From assembly GCF_041521385.1 (NCBI RefSeq), contig NZ_CP168006.1, positions 1,503,464 through 1,567,463 on the forward strand: a stretch of 64,000 nt of DNA. The letters run 5' to 3'. How positions within the stretch are numbered: position 1 is the first letter of the stretch; each line of letters starts with the position of its first letter. Made by a program: the position numbers and the translations under genes. Below the pieces are notes generated by a model that was given only the letters and a program-made list of their open reading frames with translations, did not search any database and had not been told where the DNA came from. Positions 56,236 through 64,000 of the stretch are shown piece by piece. Source of the DNA: Alcaligenes faecalis. Lineage in GTDB: Bacteria > Pseudomonadota > Gammaproteobacteria > Burkholderiales > Burkholderiaceae_B.

Positions 56236-58338
56236 TTATTCGCCTATGGACAGGCGGGCATCGACGGCGTGACAGCGGGTAGCCGCCACGATCAAGGGGT
56301 TGATATCCAATTCAAAGTTGGTGTCGCGCAAGTCGTGGGCCAGAAAGCTGACACGCACAATCGCATCGAGCACACCGTCACGATCCAGCATGCGTCCCCG
56401 GTACCCCTTCAGCAGCTTGTCGATCATCAAGGTAGATAAAAGTCGATCTGCATCAGCCAGGGTCAAAGGGGCCGCGGCAATCACCCGGTCCGACAGCATT
56501 TCCACCAGAATGCCACCGGCACCAAACACCACGACCGGGCCAAACTGCGCATCCTGACGTGCCCCGATCAGCAGTTCCACATCCCCTTTAGCCATGGCTT
56601 GTACCAGCACGCCTTCCAGACGGGCATCTGCTTTATAGGCCTTGGCATTGGCGTAGAGCCGGGCAAAGTCGCGTCGCAAGCTCGCTTCGTCGGCCACATC
56701 CAGCGCCACCCCGCCTGCTTCGGTTTTATGGACGATGTCGGGAGAGACAATCTTCATCACCACCGGATAGCCGATCTGCTCAGCCTGCGCCACGGCCTGC
56801 TCCACGTCCTCGCACACCTGCCCCAGATTCACCGGCAAGCCGTAATGCGCCAGCAACCGCTTGGATTGATCTTCATTCAAAACACCGTGCGGCATGACCG
56901 TGGGCGCTTGGCAGGCACTGGGACGCAAGGCTTGTTGACGCGGCACGAACTGCCCGTGACGCCTCCAGGCTGACAAGGCCAGGGCCGCCTCCAGACTGGA
57001 GCTGGCATAAGCATGGCCGTGCTGGGCCAGAGTCTTGCGCAAAGGCTCGGACGTTGCACCCGCATCAAAGGCCACCATCACGGGCTTGGACCAATACGGT
57101 TCGGGATGGATAATTTTTTCAATCAGGGCCGCCATCCATTCCTGCGGACACATGGAGGCCGTGATCAATACCGCATCACTTTGCGGATCCTGCATCAAGG
57201 CATCCAGGGTAGCGCGGGCCACTTCGGTGGAATCCTGGGTCAGGCGTGCGCCCAGATCCACCGGGTTATCCGCCTGCCCTGACGGGTAGTGAGCAGCCAA
57301 TGCCTGCTTGGTAGCAGCGGAAAAGCGGGACAGCTCCACGCCATGCTCTGCCAGGGCATCTGCAGCCAAGGCCCCACCGCCACCCGAAGGGGTCACAATC
57401 GCGACCTTGGAAATTTGGTTGCTGCTAAAGCCCACCATGCTGTTTGCCAACAAGAGCATGGCCCCCATATCGTCCATCAGACTGATGCCCTCATCGCGGC
57501 AAACACTGGCGAACACATCGTGATCGCCCGCCACACTGGCAGTATGCGAGAAGGCCGCCGCTTTGCCTGCACTGGAACGCCCGGCCTTGACGGCCAGCCA
57601 GGGTTTGCCTGCTGCCCGGGCACGACGGGCCGTACGACGCAAGGCCTGCGTATCTTTAATACCTTCTATATAAGTACAGATCACCTGCGTCTTGGGATCA
57701 TCAATCAGGAAATCCACAAAGTCGCACAGATCAAGATCGGCCTGATTACCCACTGAGAAACCATAGGTAAAGCCGCCGCCCATCGCCCATGCCCGATCAA
57801 AATAGGTGGTCATCAGGGCACCGCTTTGGCTGACAAAACCAATAGGTCGTTCCGGCAGACTGTCCCTGTCCAGCACCGGCGAAGAACACAGCACCAGATT
57901 GCGGCTGGGGCTGATCATACCCAGGCAATTAGGACCAATCAGGCGCATGCCCGAATCACGGCAGATACGCAGCAAGGCTTGCTCACGCTCCAACCCGCGC
58001 TCCCCTGCATCGGCAAAGCCTGCAGAAATCACCAACAAACCACGCACACCCATTTGAGCAGCGATCTGTGCCTGCTCCAGAACGGTATCGGCTCCCACCG
58101 TAAACACGGCCAGATCCGGAGCACTGTCCAGCGCGGCCAGGTCCGGCGCAGCAGGCAAGCCAAACAAGCTGCTTCGGCTGGGATTAATAGGCAGGACCTT
58201 GCCGTCATAACCATGCTTGAGCAACATGCGGAACAAGCGTCCACCAAACTTGGACTGATCTTCCGAGGCGCCGACCAAGGCTATGGATGCCGGGTCCAGC
58301 AACGCGTCCAGCGTACTGGCGCAAGTGACGGTTTCCAT
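56236..58338 (-). CDS. ADP-forming acyl-CoA synthetase (acetate-CoA ligase family)
   Basis: A protein of about 700 residues that fuses the alpha and beta subunits: a CoA-binding domain (about 5-130, ASIALVGASEDQSKFGGR), a succinyl-CoA-synthetase-like ligase domain with the phosphohistidine segment AAFSHTASVAGDHDVF, and a C-terminal ATP-grasp domain (VMKIVSPDIVHKTEAGGV). It would make an acyl-CoA plus ADP and phosphate. The ATG at 58338 has AGGAG 9 bases upstream. Substrate unknown; the neighbours suggest a short-chain or sulfur-containing C3 acid. All three domains are complete. Confidence 0.9.
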   Translation of the reverse strand: METVTCASTLDALLDPASIALVGASEDQSKFGGRLFRMLLKHGYDGKVLPINPSRSSLFGLPAAPDLAALDSAPDLAVFTVGADTVLEQAQIAAQMGVRGLLVISAGFADAGERGLEREQALLRICRDSGMRLIGPNCLGMISPSRNLVLCSSPVLDRDSLPERPIGFVSQSGALMTTYFDRAWAMGGGFTYGFSVGNQADLDLCDFVDFLIDDPKTQVICTYIEGIKDTQALRRTARRARAAGKPWLAVKAGRSSAGKAAAFSHTASVAGDHDVFASVCRDEGISLMDDMGAMLLLANSMVGFSSNQISKVAIVTPSGGGGALAADALAEHGVELSRFSAATKQALAAHYPSGQADNPVDLGARLTQDSTEVARATLDALMQDPQSDAVLITASMCPQEWMAALIEKIIHPEPYWSKPVMVAFDAGATSEPLRKTLAQHGHAYASSSLEAALALSAWRRHGQFVPRQQALRPSACQAPTVMPHGVLNEDQSKRLLAHYGLPVNLGQVCEDVEQAVAQAEQIGYPVVMKIVSPDIVHKTEAGGVALDVADEASLRRDFARLYANAKAYKADARLEGVLVQAMAKGDVELLIGARQDAQFGPVVVFGAGGILVEMLSDRVIAAAPLTLADADRLLSTLMIDKLLKGYRGRMLDRDGVLDAIVRVSFLAHDLRDTNFELDINPLIVAATRCHAVDARLSIGE

Positions 58339-58372
58339 CCCATTTCTCTCCTGTTGGGGGTTCTGTGAGCGA

Positions 58373-59371
58373 TCAGTCATCACTCATCTTGATGGTCTTG
58401 AGGAGCTCACGGTAATAGGCGCGGCTTTTTTCCAGATCCTTGGCATAGGCATCACCATCCTTCCAACTGGCGCTGACACTGATGCGGTGAAAACGCTCCT
58501 GAGTTTGCGGTTCGGCCAGAATTTCTTCCGTGGCCTTGGCCAATTTCTGTATGACCGGCTCGGGCGTGCCGGCGGGCGCAGCGAGCCCCCAGAAGCCTTC
58601 AAAAGGCAGGGCGAGCTCAAAACCTTCTTCACCGGGAGTGGGTACATTCGGCAATTCGGGGTGGCGCACACTGGCATACGTGACCAAGGCCTTGGCTTTA
58701 CCACTTTTCACCAGTTCCAACCCGACGCCATCAATAAAAAAATCAACATGCTTGCCCAGCAAGGCCGTCATGGTGTCCGCAGAACCCTTGAAGGGGACGT
58801 GCAATAGATCCAGTTTTTGCGAATTTTTCAAGATTTCGCCGGCCAAATGACCTCCCGACGCAATGCCTGCAGAGCCAAAGGTCAAAGTTCCTGGCTCTTT
58901 GCGCGCCAGCTCCACAAACTCTTTCAAATTGGAGACGGGCAAATCATTGCGCACCGTCATGATGGGCAGGTACCCCGCCAGACTGCCGACAAACTCAAAG
59001 CCCTGGACTGGGTCATACGGCACATCGCGTATATAGGGCAGCACCGTAAAAGCCGTGCTGGTGGCCAGCAACAAGGTATAGCCATCAGGTTTGGCACGCC
59101 CCACGATGGAGGTCCCAATTGAGGTGGTGCCACCGGGCCGGTTCTCAATGACGATGGGAACACCCAGCTTGACACGTAGACGGTCGGCAAACACGCGCGC
59201 CAGGTTGTCGCTATTGCCGCCGGGGGGATAGGGAACCACAAAGGTGATTTCACGGCTGGGATAGGTATCGGCCGCAATCGCCGCCGGGGCAGAAAAGCTG
59301 CTCACTGCCACCAGCCCCGAAACCAGCATTGTGCGTAAAAACCCTGTACGCGAAAAAAAAGAATTGAACAT
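58373..59371 (-). CDS. Bug/TctC-family solute-binding receptor
   Basis: A 332-residue periplasmic receptor: signal peptide (about 1-32, ending AAIAADTYP) and the tripartite tricarboxylate receptor fold (YPSREITFVVPYPPGGNSD, then VENRPGGTTSIGTSIV). Bug proteins bind carboxylic acids or related small molecules; the membrane subunits TctA and TctB are not nearby, which is usual in Bordetella and Alcaligenes. It is the first gene of the minus-strand operon and is preceded by a TATAAT and a palindromic operator candidate. GGAGGCAAGGATC precedes the ATG. Confidence 0.93.
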   Translation of the reverse strand: MFNSFFSRTGFLRTMLVSGLVAVSSFSAPAAIAADTYPSREITFVVPYPPGGNSDNLARVFADRLRVKLGVPIVIENRPGGTTSIGTSIVGRAKPDGYTLLLATSTAFTVLPYIRDVPYDPVQGFEFVGSLAGYLPIMTVRNDLPVSNLKEFVELARKEPGTLTFGSAGIASGGHLAGEILKNSQKLDLLHVPFKGSADTMTALLGKHVDFFIDGVGLELVKSGKAKALVTYASVRHPELPNVPTPGEEGFELALPFEGFWGLAAPAGTPEPVIQKLAKATEEILAEPQTQERFHRISVSASWKDGDAYAKDLEKSRAYYRELLKTIKMSDD

Positions 59372-59415
59372 GATCCTTGCCTCCTGTGTGAGAGTTTCAC
59401 CCCTCTTTTTGTTCC

Positions 59416-59435
59416 ATTATATAGAACGCTGTTCT
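59416..59435 (-). promoter_or_regulatory. Promoter -10 and palindromic operator of the receptor operon
   Basis: On the minus strand TATAAT (59421-59416) is preceded by AGAACAGCGTTCT (59435-59423). The palindrome GAAC-GCT-GTTC sits between where -35 and -10 would be. No good -35 is visible. Left site of the pair; the other is at 59659. Confidence 0.6.
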
Positions 59436-59600
59436 TGTTTTTGGCCTTAAAAATGCCGTAAAAAACGGCGCGAGTACAACAGACAGCAACAACACAAGCA
59501 ACTTAGGACAACGGTTCAAATAGTGGGAGATTTGATTTCAAGTGTCAACTATTAATCCCCTTCGGGATTTCCCCAGTTCAATCATCATGTCGCTTTGGGC

Positions 59601-59628
59601 TTGACCGCAACACGCTTCTGAATACAAT
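59601..59628 (+). promoter_or_regulatory. Promoter of the acuI operon
   Basis: TTGACC, 16 bases, TACAAT: near-consensus sigma-70 promoter about 88 bases before the acuI start. A GAACGCTGTTC palindrome lies downstream of it. The 345-bp intergenic region contains no gene. Confidence 0.7.
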
Positions 59629-59658
59629 GAACACACAGGTATTTTTATATCATTTTGA

Positions 59659-59671
59659 AGAACGCTGTTCC
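59659..59671 (+). promoter_or_regulatory. Palindromic operator candidate upstream of acuI
   Basis: AGAACGCTGTTCC shares 12 identical bases with 59423-59434, 236 bp away. It lies downstream of the predicted promoter, 46 bases before acuI, the position of a repressor roadblock. The IclR protein encoded at 62773 is the obvious candidate binder, by proximity only. Confidence 0.55.
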
Positions 59672-59716
59672 AAATATCAGAACACAACCCTTTAACTGAT
59701 CGAAGGAATCCCACTC

Positions 59717-60703
59717 ATGTTCTCTGCCATCGTCATCGACAAAACCGACGGCCAATACAAGGCCAGCCTGCAGTCTCTGGACGAGTCCGCCCTGCCCGAA
59801 GGCCAGGTCGCGGTTCGCATCGACTACTCCACCCTGAACTTCAAAGACGGCCTGGCCATGACGGGCAAGTCCCCCGTGGTGCGCCAATTCCCCATGGTGC
59901 CCGGCATCGACTTTGCCGGTACGGTCACCGACAGCAGCGATCCGAATTTCAAATCCGGCCAAAAAGTGGTGCTGAATGGCTGGGGTTTGGGCGAAGTACA
60001 TTGGGGCGGTCTGGCACAGATGGCCCGCGTCAAAAGCGATTGGCTGATTCCCCTGCCTGAAGTCTTCTCCACGCAGCAAGCCATGATGATTGGTACGGCC
60101 GGCTACACCGCTGCCCTGTGCGTGCGCGCCTTGCAACGCCAAGGCGTGACGCCCGACAAAGGCCCCATTCTGGTCACGGGTGCTGCTGGTGGTGTAGGCA
60201 GTGTCAGCGTGGCCTTGCTGCATGCTCTGGGCTACACCGTCATGGCCAGCACGGGCCGTCCTCAGGAAGAAAGCTATCTGAAGGCGCTGGGCGCCAGCGA
60301 GATTGTGGACCGCAACACCTTGAGCGAACCCGGCAAACCGCTGGGCAAGGAACGTTGGGCCGGTGCCATCGACAGTGTGGGCAGCCACACGCTGGCCAAT
60401 GTTGTCGCAAGCACCCAATACCTGGGCGCAGTCGCCGCTTGCGGTCTGGCTCAAGGCATGGACTTCCCTGCTTCCGTGGCCCCTTTCATTCTGCGCGGCG
60501 TGCAGTTGATTGGTGTGGATAGCGTGCATTGCCCCAAACCCGAGCGTCTGGCGGCTTGGGATTTGCTGGCCAAGCATTTATCTATCGAAGCCCTGGAGCG
60601 CATTGGTGCCAGCACCATCACGCTTTCCCAAGCCATTGATCAGGCCGGCCAGCTACTGGAAGGCAAGGTACGCGGCCGCATCGTCGTTGATGTGAACGCC
60701 TAA
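59717..60703 (+). CDS. acuI: MDR-family acryloyl-CoA reductase-like (AcuI/YhdH)
   Basis: A 328-residue zinc-free medium-chain reductase of the YhdH/AcuI type. YSTLNFKDGLAMTGK near residue 37 and GWGLGEVHWGG are family signatures, and LVTGAAGGVGSVSVALL near residue 152 is the NADPH-binding loop. AcuI reduces acryloyl-CoA to propionyl-CoA, so it detoxifies acrylate and links 3-hydroxypropionate or DMSP-derived carbon to propionate metabolism. It heads an operon with a family III CoA-transferase and a crotonase, an arrangement like acuN-acuK partners. The specific substrate is inferred from family and neighbours. Confidence 0.85.
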   Translation: MFSAIVIDKTDGQYKASLQSLDESALPEGQVAVRIDYSTLNFKDGLAMTGKSPVVRQFPMVPGIDFAGTVTDSSDPNFKSGQKVVLNGWGLGEVHWGGLAQMARVKSDWLIPLPEVFSTQQAMMIGTAGYTAALCVRALQRQGVTPDKGPILVTGAAGGVGSVSVALLHALGYTVMASTGRPQEESYLKALGASEIVDRNTLSEPGKPLGKERWAGAIDSVGSHTLANVVASTQYLGAVAACGLAQGMDFPASVAPFILRGVQLIGVDSVHCPKPERLAAWDLLAKHLSIEALERIGASTITLSQAIDQAGQLLEGKVRGRIVVDVNA

Positions 60704-60748
60704 GGCCTTGTCGGCCCCCATCTACCTCTCATGCTCTGGAGCTGATTC

Positions 60749-61900
60749 ATGGATACGACATTGCCCCTGAACGGGGTTCGGATACTGGAATTTTGCAATG
60801 TGGCCGCTGGCCCGTACTGCGGTATGTTGTTGGCCGATATGGGGGCCGACGTCATCAAGATCGAACACCCCAAAGGGGGTGACACCTTGCGAAGCTGGCC
60901 ACCCATCAACCAGGGCTACAGCGAGAACTTTGCTTCGCTGAACCGCAACAAACGCTCGGTGACGCTGGATCTGAAAAACCCCGACGACGTCGCCAAGGCT
61001 CGCCAGTTGGTGCAGGATGCCGATGTCCTGCTGGAGAATAACCGGCCCGGCGTCATGCAGCGTTTAGGACTGGACTACGAAAGTCTGAAAGCTGTTAACC
61101 CCAGACTGCTGTATTGCTCCATTTCTGCCTACGGACAAAGCGGCCCGCGCTCGCAAGAAGGCGGTTTCGACCTGACCATTCAAGCCATGAGCGGTGTGAT
61201 GAGCGTCACGGGCGAAGCAGGCGGTGCCCCCGTTAAATGCGGGGTTCCGCTGGCTGACTTTGCTGCCGGTTTATACGCTGCTTTTGCCATTAGTGCTGCT
61301 TTGCCACAAGCTCGTGCCACCGGCCAGGGTGCGCATATCGACGTACCCATGCTGGGGACCACGCTGGCCATCGCTGCGCTGCAGACCTCAGAGTATTTTG
61401 GCAGTGGTCGCGACCCGGACAAGCTGGGCTCCGCCCACCCACGCAATGCTCCCTACCAGGCGTTCCAATGCAAAGGGGGTTATTTCGCCATGGCCGCAGG
61501 CAACGACGCGCTGTGGCGCTCCGTCTGTCAGGTTGTTGAACGCCCGGATCTGACCGAGGATGAACGCTTTACCAGCACCACCCTGCGCGCCAAACATCAA
61601 GACGCCTTGCGTGAATTGCTGGAAGCCATTTTTGCGCAGCACGACTCCGAACATTGGCTGGCGCAATTCCGTGCCCAAGGCGTGCCCTGCAGTCCCATCA
61701 ACCGCTATTCCGACGTGCTGCGAGACCCGCAGGTCGAGCACATGGAATGGGTGCAAAACATTCGCCTGCCGGGTGTAGACACTGAAACCCGCACTTTTGT
61801 TTCGCCTCTGCGTATCAATGGGGTGGGCTTGCCCGTCCGTCTGGCCCCACCCGCGCTGGGCGAACATAACGACAGCATCTTGCACGGAGTCACCCCATGA
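60749..61900 (+). CDS. Family III CoA-transferase (CaiB/BaiF type)
   Basis: A 383-residue CoA-transferase. GVRILEFCNVAAGPYCGMLL near residue 5, DMGADVIKIEHPKGGD and NRNKRSVTLDLK are family blocks, and VPLADFAAG carries the Asp that forms the aspartyl-CoA intermediate. It would transfer CoA to a carboxylic acid. Between acuI and a crotonase it may be AcuN-like (acrylate or 3-hydroxypropionate) or like the succinyl-CoA:3-sulfinopropionate transferase of related bacteria. The sequence alone cannot separate these. The stop overlaps the next start by four bases (ATGA). Confidence 0.9.
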   Translation: MDTTLPLNGVRILEFCNVAAGPYCGMLLADMGADVIKIEHPKGGDTLRSWPPINQGYSENFASLNRNKRSVTLDLKNPDDVAKARQLVQDADVLLENNRPGVMQRLGLDYESLKAVNPRLLYCSISAYGQSGPRSQEGGFDLTIQAMSGVMSVTGEAGGAPVKCGVPLADFAAGLYAAFAISAALPQARATGQGAHIDVPMLGTTLAIAALQTSEYFGSGRDPDKLGSAHPRNAPYQAFQCKGGYFAMAAGNDALWRSVCQVVERPDLTEDERFTSTTLRAKHQDALRELLEAIFAQHDSEHWLAQFRAQGVPCSPINRYSDVLRDPQVEHMEWVQNIRLPGVDTETRTFVSPLRINGVGLPVRLAPPALGEHNDSILHGVTP

Positions 61901-62649
61901 CAGCGCCGTATTGCAGCCGCAGTCCCAGTCTGAATGTGGACTGCGCGGGCAAAGTCTGGACCCTGACACTGAACCGACCCGACAAGCGCAATGCCTTGTC
62001 AGCCGATCTGGTAGAAGCCTTGATCGCGGCCGTGCAGGCCGCGGAACGGGCCCAGGCCGATCTGCTGATCTTGCGCGGTGAAGGCCGCAACTTCAGTGCC
62101 GGTTTTGATTTCAGCGACTACGAGCAGCACAGCGAGGGGGATCTGGTGCTGCGCTTTATCCGCATTGAAACCCTCTTGCAGAGGCTGGCCCACACGCCTT
62201 GCGCCACCCTGGCCTTGGCACATGGGCAAAATTTTGGTGCAGGCGTGGATTTGATTGCCGTCTGTCGTCAGCGCATCGCCAGTGCAGATGCCCGTTTTCG
62301 CATGCCTGGACTGCAGTTTGGTCTGGCACTGGGAACAGGCAGGCTGGCTGCCCTGATCGGCGGCCAGCAGGCTCATCCACTTCTGGCAGGAAGCCAGATT
62401 TTTGATGCTGCCAAAGCGGAACAACTGGGTTTTATTGAAGGCATACAAGAGCCTGACGCATGGCCTGCTGTCATCGAACACGCTCAACAAACAGCGGGCT
62501 TGCTGGACGCAACCAGTCGCGCCTATCTGCATCAGTTAACGGGCTGCCCGGAACAGGCGGATCGGGATATGGCGGCCTTGGTGCGCTCTGCTTCCGCACC
62601 CGGTATCAAACAAAGAATTGCGGCCTTCAGGCAGGCCGCAAAATCCTGA
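61897..62649 (+). CDS. Crotonase-family protein with altered active site
   Basis: A 250-residue enoyl-CoA hydratase/isomerase fold. FSAGFDFSDYE and GQNFGAGVDLIAV frame the oxyanion hole. By-eye alignment puts Asp where classical hydratases have the first glutamate (GAGVD) and Gly where they have the second (RMPGLQFG). This is not a standard hydratase active site; a hydrolase, lyase or altered hydratase is possible. In the same position of known acrylate clusters the crotonase is AcuK. It is translationally coupled to the CoA-transferase and ends before a hairpin and a convergent IclR gene. Confidence 0.85.
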   Translation: MTAPYCSRSPSLNVDCAGKVWTLTLNRPDKRNALSADLVEALIAAVQAAERAQADLLILRGEGRNFSAGFDFSDYEQHSEGDLVLRFIRIETLLQRLAHTPCATLALAHGQNFGAGVDLIAVCRQRIASADARFRMPGLQFGLALGTGRLAALIGGQQAHPLLAGSQIFDAAKAEQLGFIEGIQEPDAWPAVIEHAQQTAGLLDATSRAYLHQLTGCPEQADRDMAALVRSASAPGIKQRIAAFRQAAKS

Positions 62650-62671
62650 TCTTTCTTTCCAGAATTGAGCG

Positions 62672-62709
62672 GCCCCCAAAAACTGAAGAAGCATCCAGAT
62701 TTTGGGGGC
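62672..62709. terminator. Hairpin between the acuI operon and iclR
   Basis: GCCCCCAAAA and TTTTGGGGGC form a perfect 10-bp stem with an 18-base loop, between two converging genes. T- and A-runs within the stem ends could support bidirectional termination. Confidence 0.6.
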
Positions 62710-62772
62710 AATGTGCATCCGGGCGGCTTCTTGCGGCCCGAACGAGGTGACTAAGTAAGCTTGTAGAGCGGT

Positions 62773-63522
62773 CTACCTGCCGCTATAGCCCAAACGGCGC
62801 GAGATCTGTGCCGCTGCCGTCATCAGGGTTTTACCCGCCTGCACCAAGCGGGTTTCTTCCAGGCGCTCGGCCGGCCCGGAAATACCCAAAGCCGCCACTA
62901 CCATTCCCCGACTGTCGTAAATAGGCGCAGCCGCACCCACAACCTGTTCACGCCACTCGCCCCGGTTAATGGCATAACCCTGTTCGCGCACTTGTTCCAG
63001 TTCACGGCGCAAATCACCGAACTTGACCAGGCTACGCGGCGTATAAGGCTTGAGGCGGTTCTTGACCAGATTCAAGGTATCTTCGCTGGCCCAGGCCAGC
63101 ATAGCCTTGCCGGTTGCCACACATTGCGCGGGCGAGCGTCCGCCCACGGTGGTGTAGGCGCGCACGGGCTGCGGGCTGTCGATCTTTTCGATATACAGCA
63201 CCTCTACCCCATCCAGTAGCGACAAATGCACCGTTTCCTGGGTTTGCTCAGCCAGCTCTTTCATGAAGGGTAAGGCTTCTACACGCACATCCAGCCGGTT
63301 GGCCAAACCCGAGCCCAGCTCCCACAGTTTCATGCTCAGCTCGTAGCGCCCGGTATCGTCGTTCTTGCGCGCAAAGCCCTGGTGGACCAGTGCCTGCAAC
63401 AGTCGATGCACATTGCTTTTATTGAGCATCAGTTGATTGGCCAGCTCGGTGACACCCGAGCCTCGTTCGTGCTTGGCCAGGGCTTCCAGGAGCACCAGGC
63501 CCTTAACAAAAGTCTTGTCCAA
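62773..63522 (-). CDS. IclR-family transcriptional regulator
   Basis: A 249-residue regulator: N-terminal winged helix-turn-helix (VKGLVLLEALAKHERGSG, then NQLMLNKSNVHRLLQAL) and a C-terminal effector domain with LLDGVEVLYIEKI and the cysteine-containing AQCVATGKAMLAW. IclR proteins control the breakdown of small acids and aromatics. There is no ATG; TTG at 63522 is the only in-frame start before an upstream TGA, with GGGA about 8 bases ahead. It is convergent with the acuI operon and probably controls it through the twin palindromes at 59423 and 59659; this is inferred. Confidence 0.9.
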   Translation of the reverse strand: MDKTFVKGLVLLEALAKHERGSGVTELANQLMLNKSNVHRLLQALVHQGFARKNDDTGRYELSMKLWELGSGLANRLDVRVEALPFMKELAEQTQETVHLSLLDGVEVLYIEKIDSPQPVRAYTTVGGRSPAQCVATGKAMLAWASEDTLNLVKNRLKPYTPRSLVKFGDLRRELEQVREQGYAINRGEWREQVVGAAAPIYDSRGMVVAALGISGPAERLEETRLVQAGKTLMTAAAQISRRLGYSGR

Positions 63523-63806
63523 TCGAATATCCCATCAGTCACTAACAGTGCATGAATTGTCTCATGGAACCGGGCCACACCATAGCCAGACAAGCCCGTA
63601 TAGCAAAGCGGCAAGCGGCTTTCGCAACAGATTCATCAGACATTCAGGCAGACGGGCGTACACACTTGAACCTTCAACAACAAGTCCACTATCCACCCGG
63701 CCCCCAAACCGGCCAGCAGCACAGGGATTTTTCTGCTTTCCAGCGCAAGCCAAAAACGTGTACAAAGAGCCTTGCCCCTCTTTCATCCCCCCGGAGCCAA
63801 ACCCCG

Positions 63807-64000
63807 ATGGACACCCCTTCTACGCCTTTAGCCCTTGCGGCCATCGTGCATGCAGGCAAAGGCAGCGCCGACGCCTTGCTGCTGGAATTCGTGCAGGAGT
63901 TACGCACGGAAAACTACCGCGTATGGGGTCTGGTGCAAGGCCCGGAGATCCAGAAGGAAGGCCATAGCCTGCGCACCGTGCAGGATCTGGACAAGGGCAC
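63807..64000 (+). CDS. DUF2478 protein, N-terminal fragment (cut by window edge)
   Basis: Only 64 codons are visible. The sequence begins MDTPSTPLALAAIVHAGKGS and continues ADALLLEFVQELRTENYRV with WGLVQGP. This is the start of DUF2478, a small family of P-loop-like fold often placed beside molybdate transport genes. GGAG lies 11 bases before the ATG. Molybdenum-related function is a family association, not shown here. Confidence 0.7.
   Translation, partial: MDTPSTPLALAAIVHAGKGSADALLLEFVQELRTENYRVWGLVQGPEIQKEGHSLRTVQDLDKG

Noticed and set aside
59645..60577. Minus-strand frame opposite acuI
   Set aside because: Shadow of the AcuI-like gene; the plus-strand gene has clear motifs, a promoter and an operon.

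Overview
The window reads as chromosome of a betaproteobacterium of the family Alcaligenaceae, most likely Alcaligenes or a close relative. This is judged from gene order (tkt-gap-pgk, fba-purC-purE-purK-sua5, queA-tgt-yajC-secD-secF, miaB-ybeZ-ybeY-ybeX-lnt), a Bug/TctC-type solute receptor and the moderately GC-rich coding sequence. No species call can be proven without a search. There are no insertion sequences, phage genes, rRNA genes or CRISPR arrays. Nearly all the sequence is coding and almost every gene is intact; only the two genes at the window edges are cut.

Layout. 0-4.3 kb: a LysR regulator divergent from glutaryl-CoA dehydrogenase, a lone MaoC-like hydratase and an alpha/beta hydrolase. 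4.4-18.3 kb: central metabolism on the minus strand. tkt-gap-pgk feed the Calvin/pentose/glycolytic trunk, and fba-purC-purE-purK-sua5 cover aldolase, purine synthesis and tRNA t6A synthesis. These two blocks are separated by an accessory patch (mog, an SDR, an aldehyde dehydrogenase, an epimerase-like protein and an orphan HicB). 18.4-28.2 kb: rsmE; a coupled minus-strand set maeB-patatin-barstar; a degenerate FAD-oxidase-like protein; an aminotransferase; a lytic transglycosylase; ubiD. 28.3-32.7 kb: the ribosome/membrane stress set yqjD-yqjE-yqjK, an unrecognised exported protein, upp and dacB. 32.9-38.4 kb: queuosine (queA, tgt) and Sec translocon accessory genes (yajC, secD, secF). 38.5-39.0 kb: a non-coding stretch with a 240-bp element bounded by perfect 27-bp inverted repeats. 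39.0-40.0 kb: methionine aminopeptidase coupled to a ParD-like antitoxin behind a near-perfect palindrome. 40.2-45.8 kb: miaB-ybeZ-ybeY-ybeX-lnt. 45.8-48.7 kb: a large membrane PAS-GGDEF-EAL protein. 49.2-49.9 kb: tRNA-Ala-Glu-Asp, present twice in tandem. 50-54.8 kb: GST, trhO, a YdjM-like membrane protein, small exported proteins (DUF4168, DUF411) and a YbaK deacylase.

54.8-63.5 kb is the most interesting region. Two divergent operons share a 345-bp intergenic region. The left one encodes a Bug receptor, an ADP-forming acyl-CoA synthetase, a crotonase and a Gln-type thiol dioxygenase. The right one encodes an AcuI-like acryloyl-CoA reductase, a family III CoA-transferase and a second crotonase, followed by a convergent IclR regulator. 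Identical 12-bp palindromic sites lie about 50 bp upstream of both first genes. Both crotonases lack catalytic glutamates of classical hydratases. My working inference is a pathway that takes up a C3 acid (3-mercaptopropionate, acrylate or a related compound), activates it with CoA and delivers it to propionyl-CoA. The substrate is not proven. The window ends in a DUF2478 protein.
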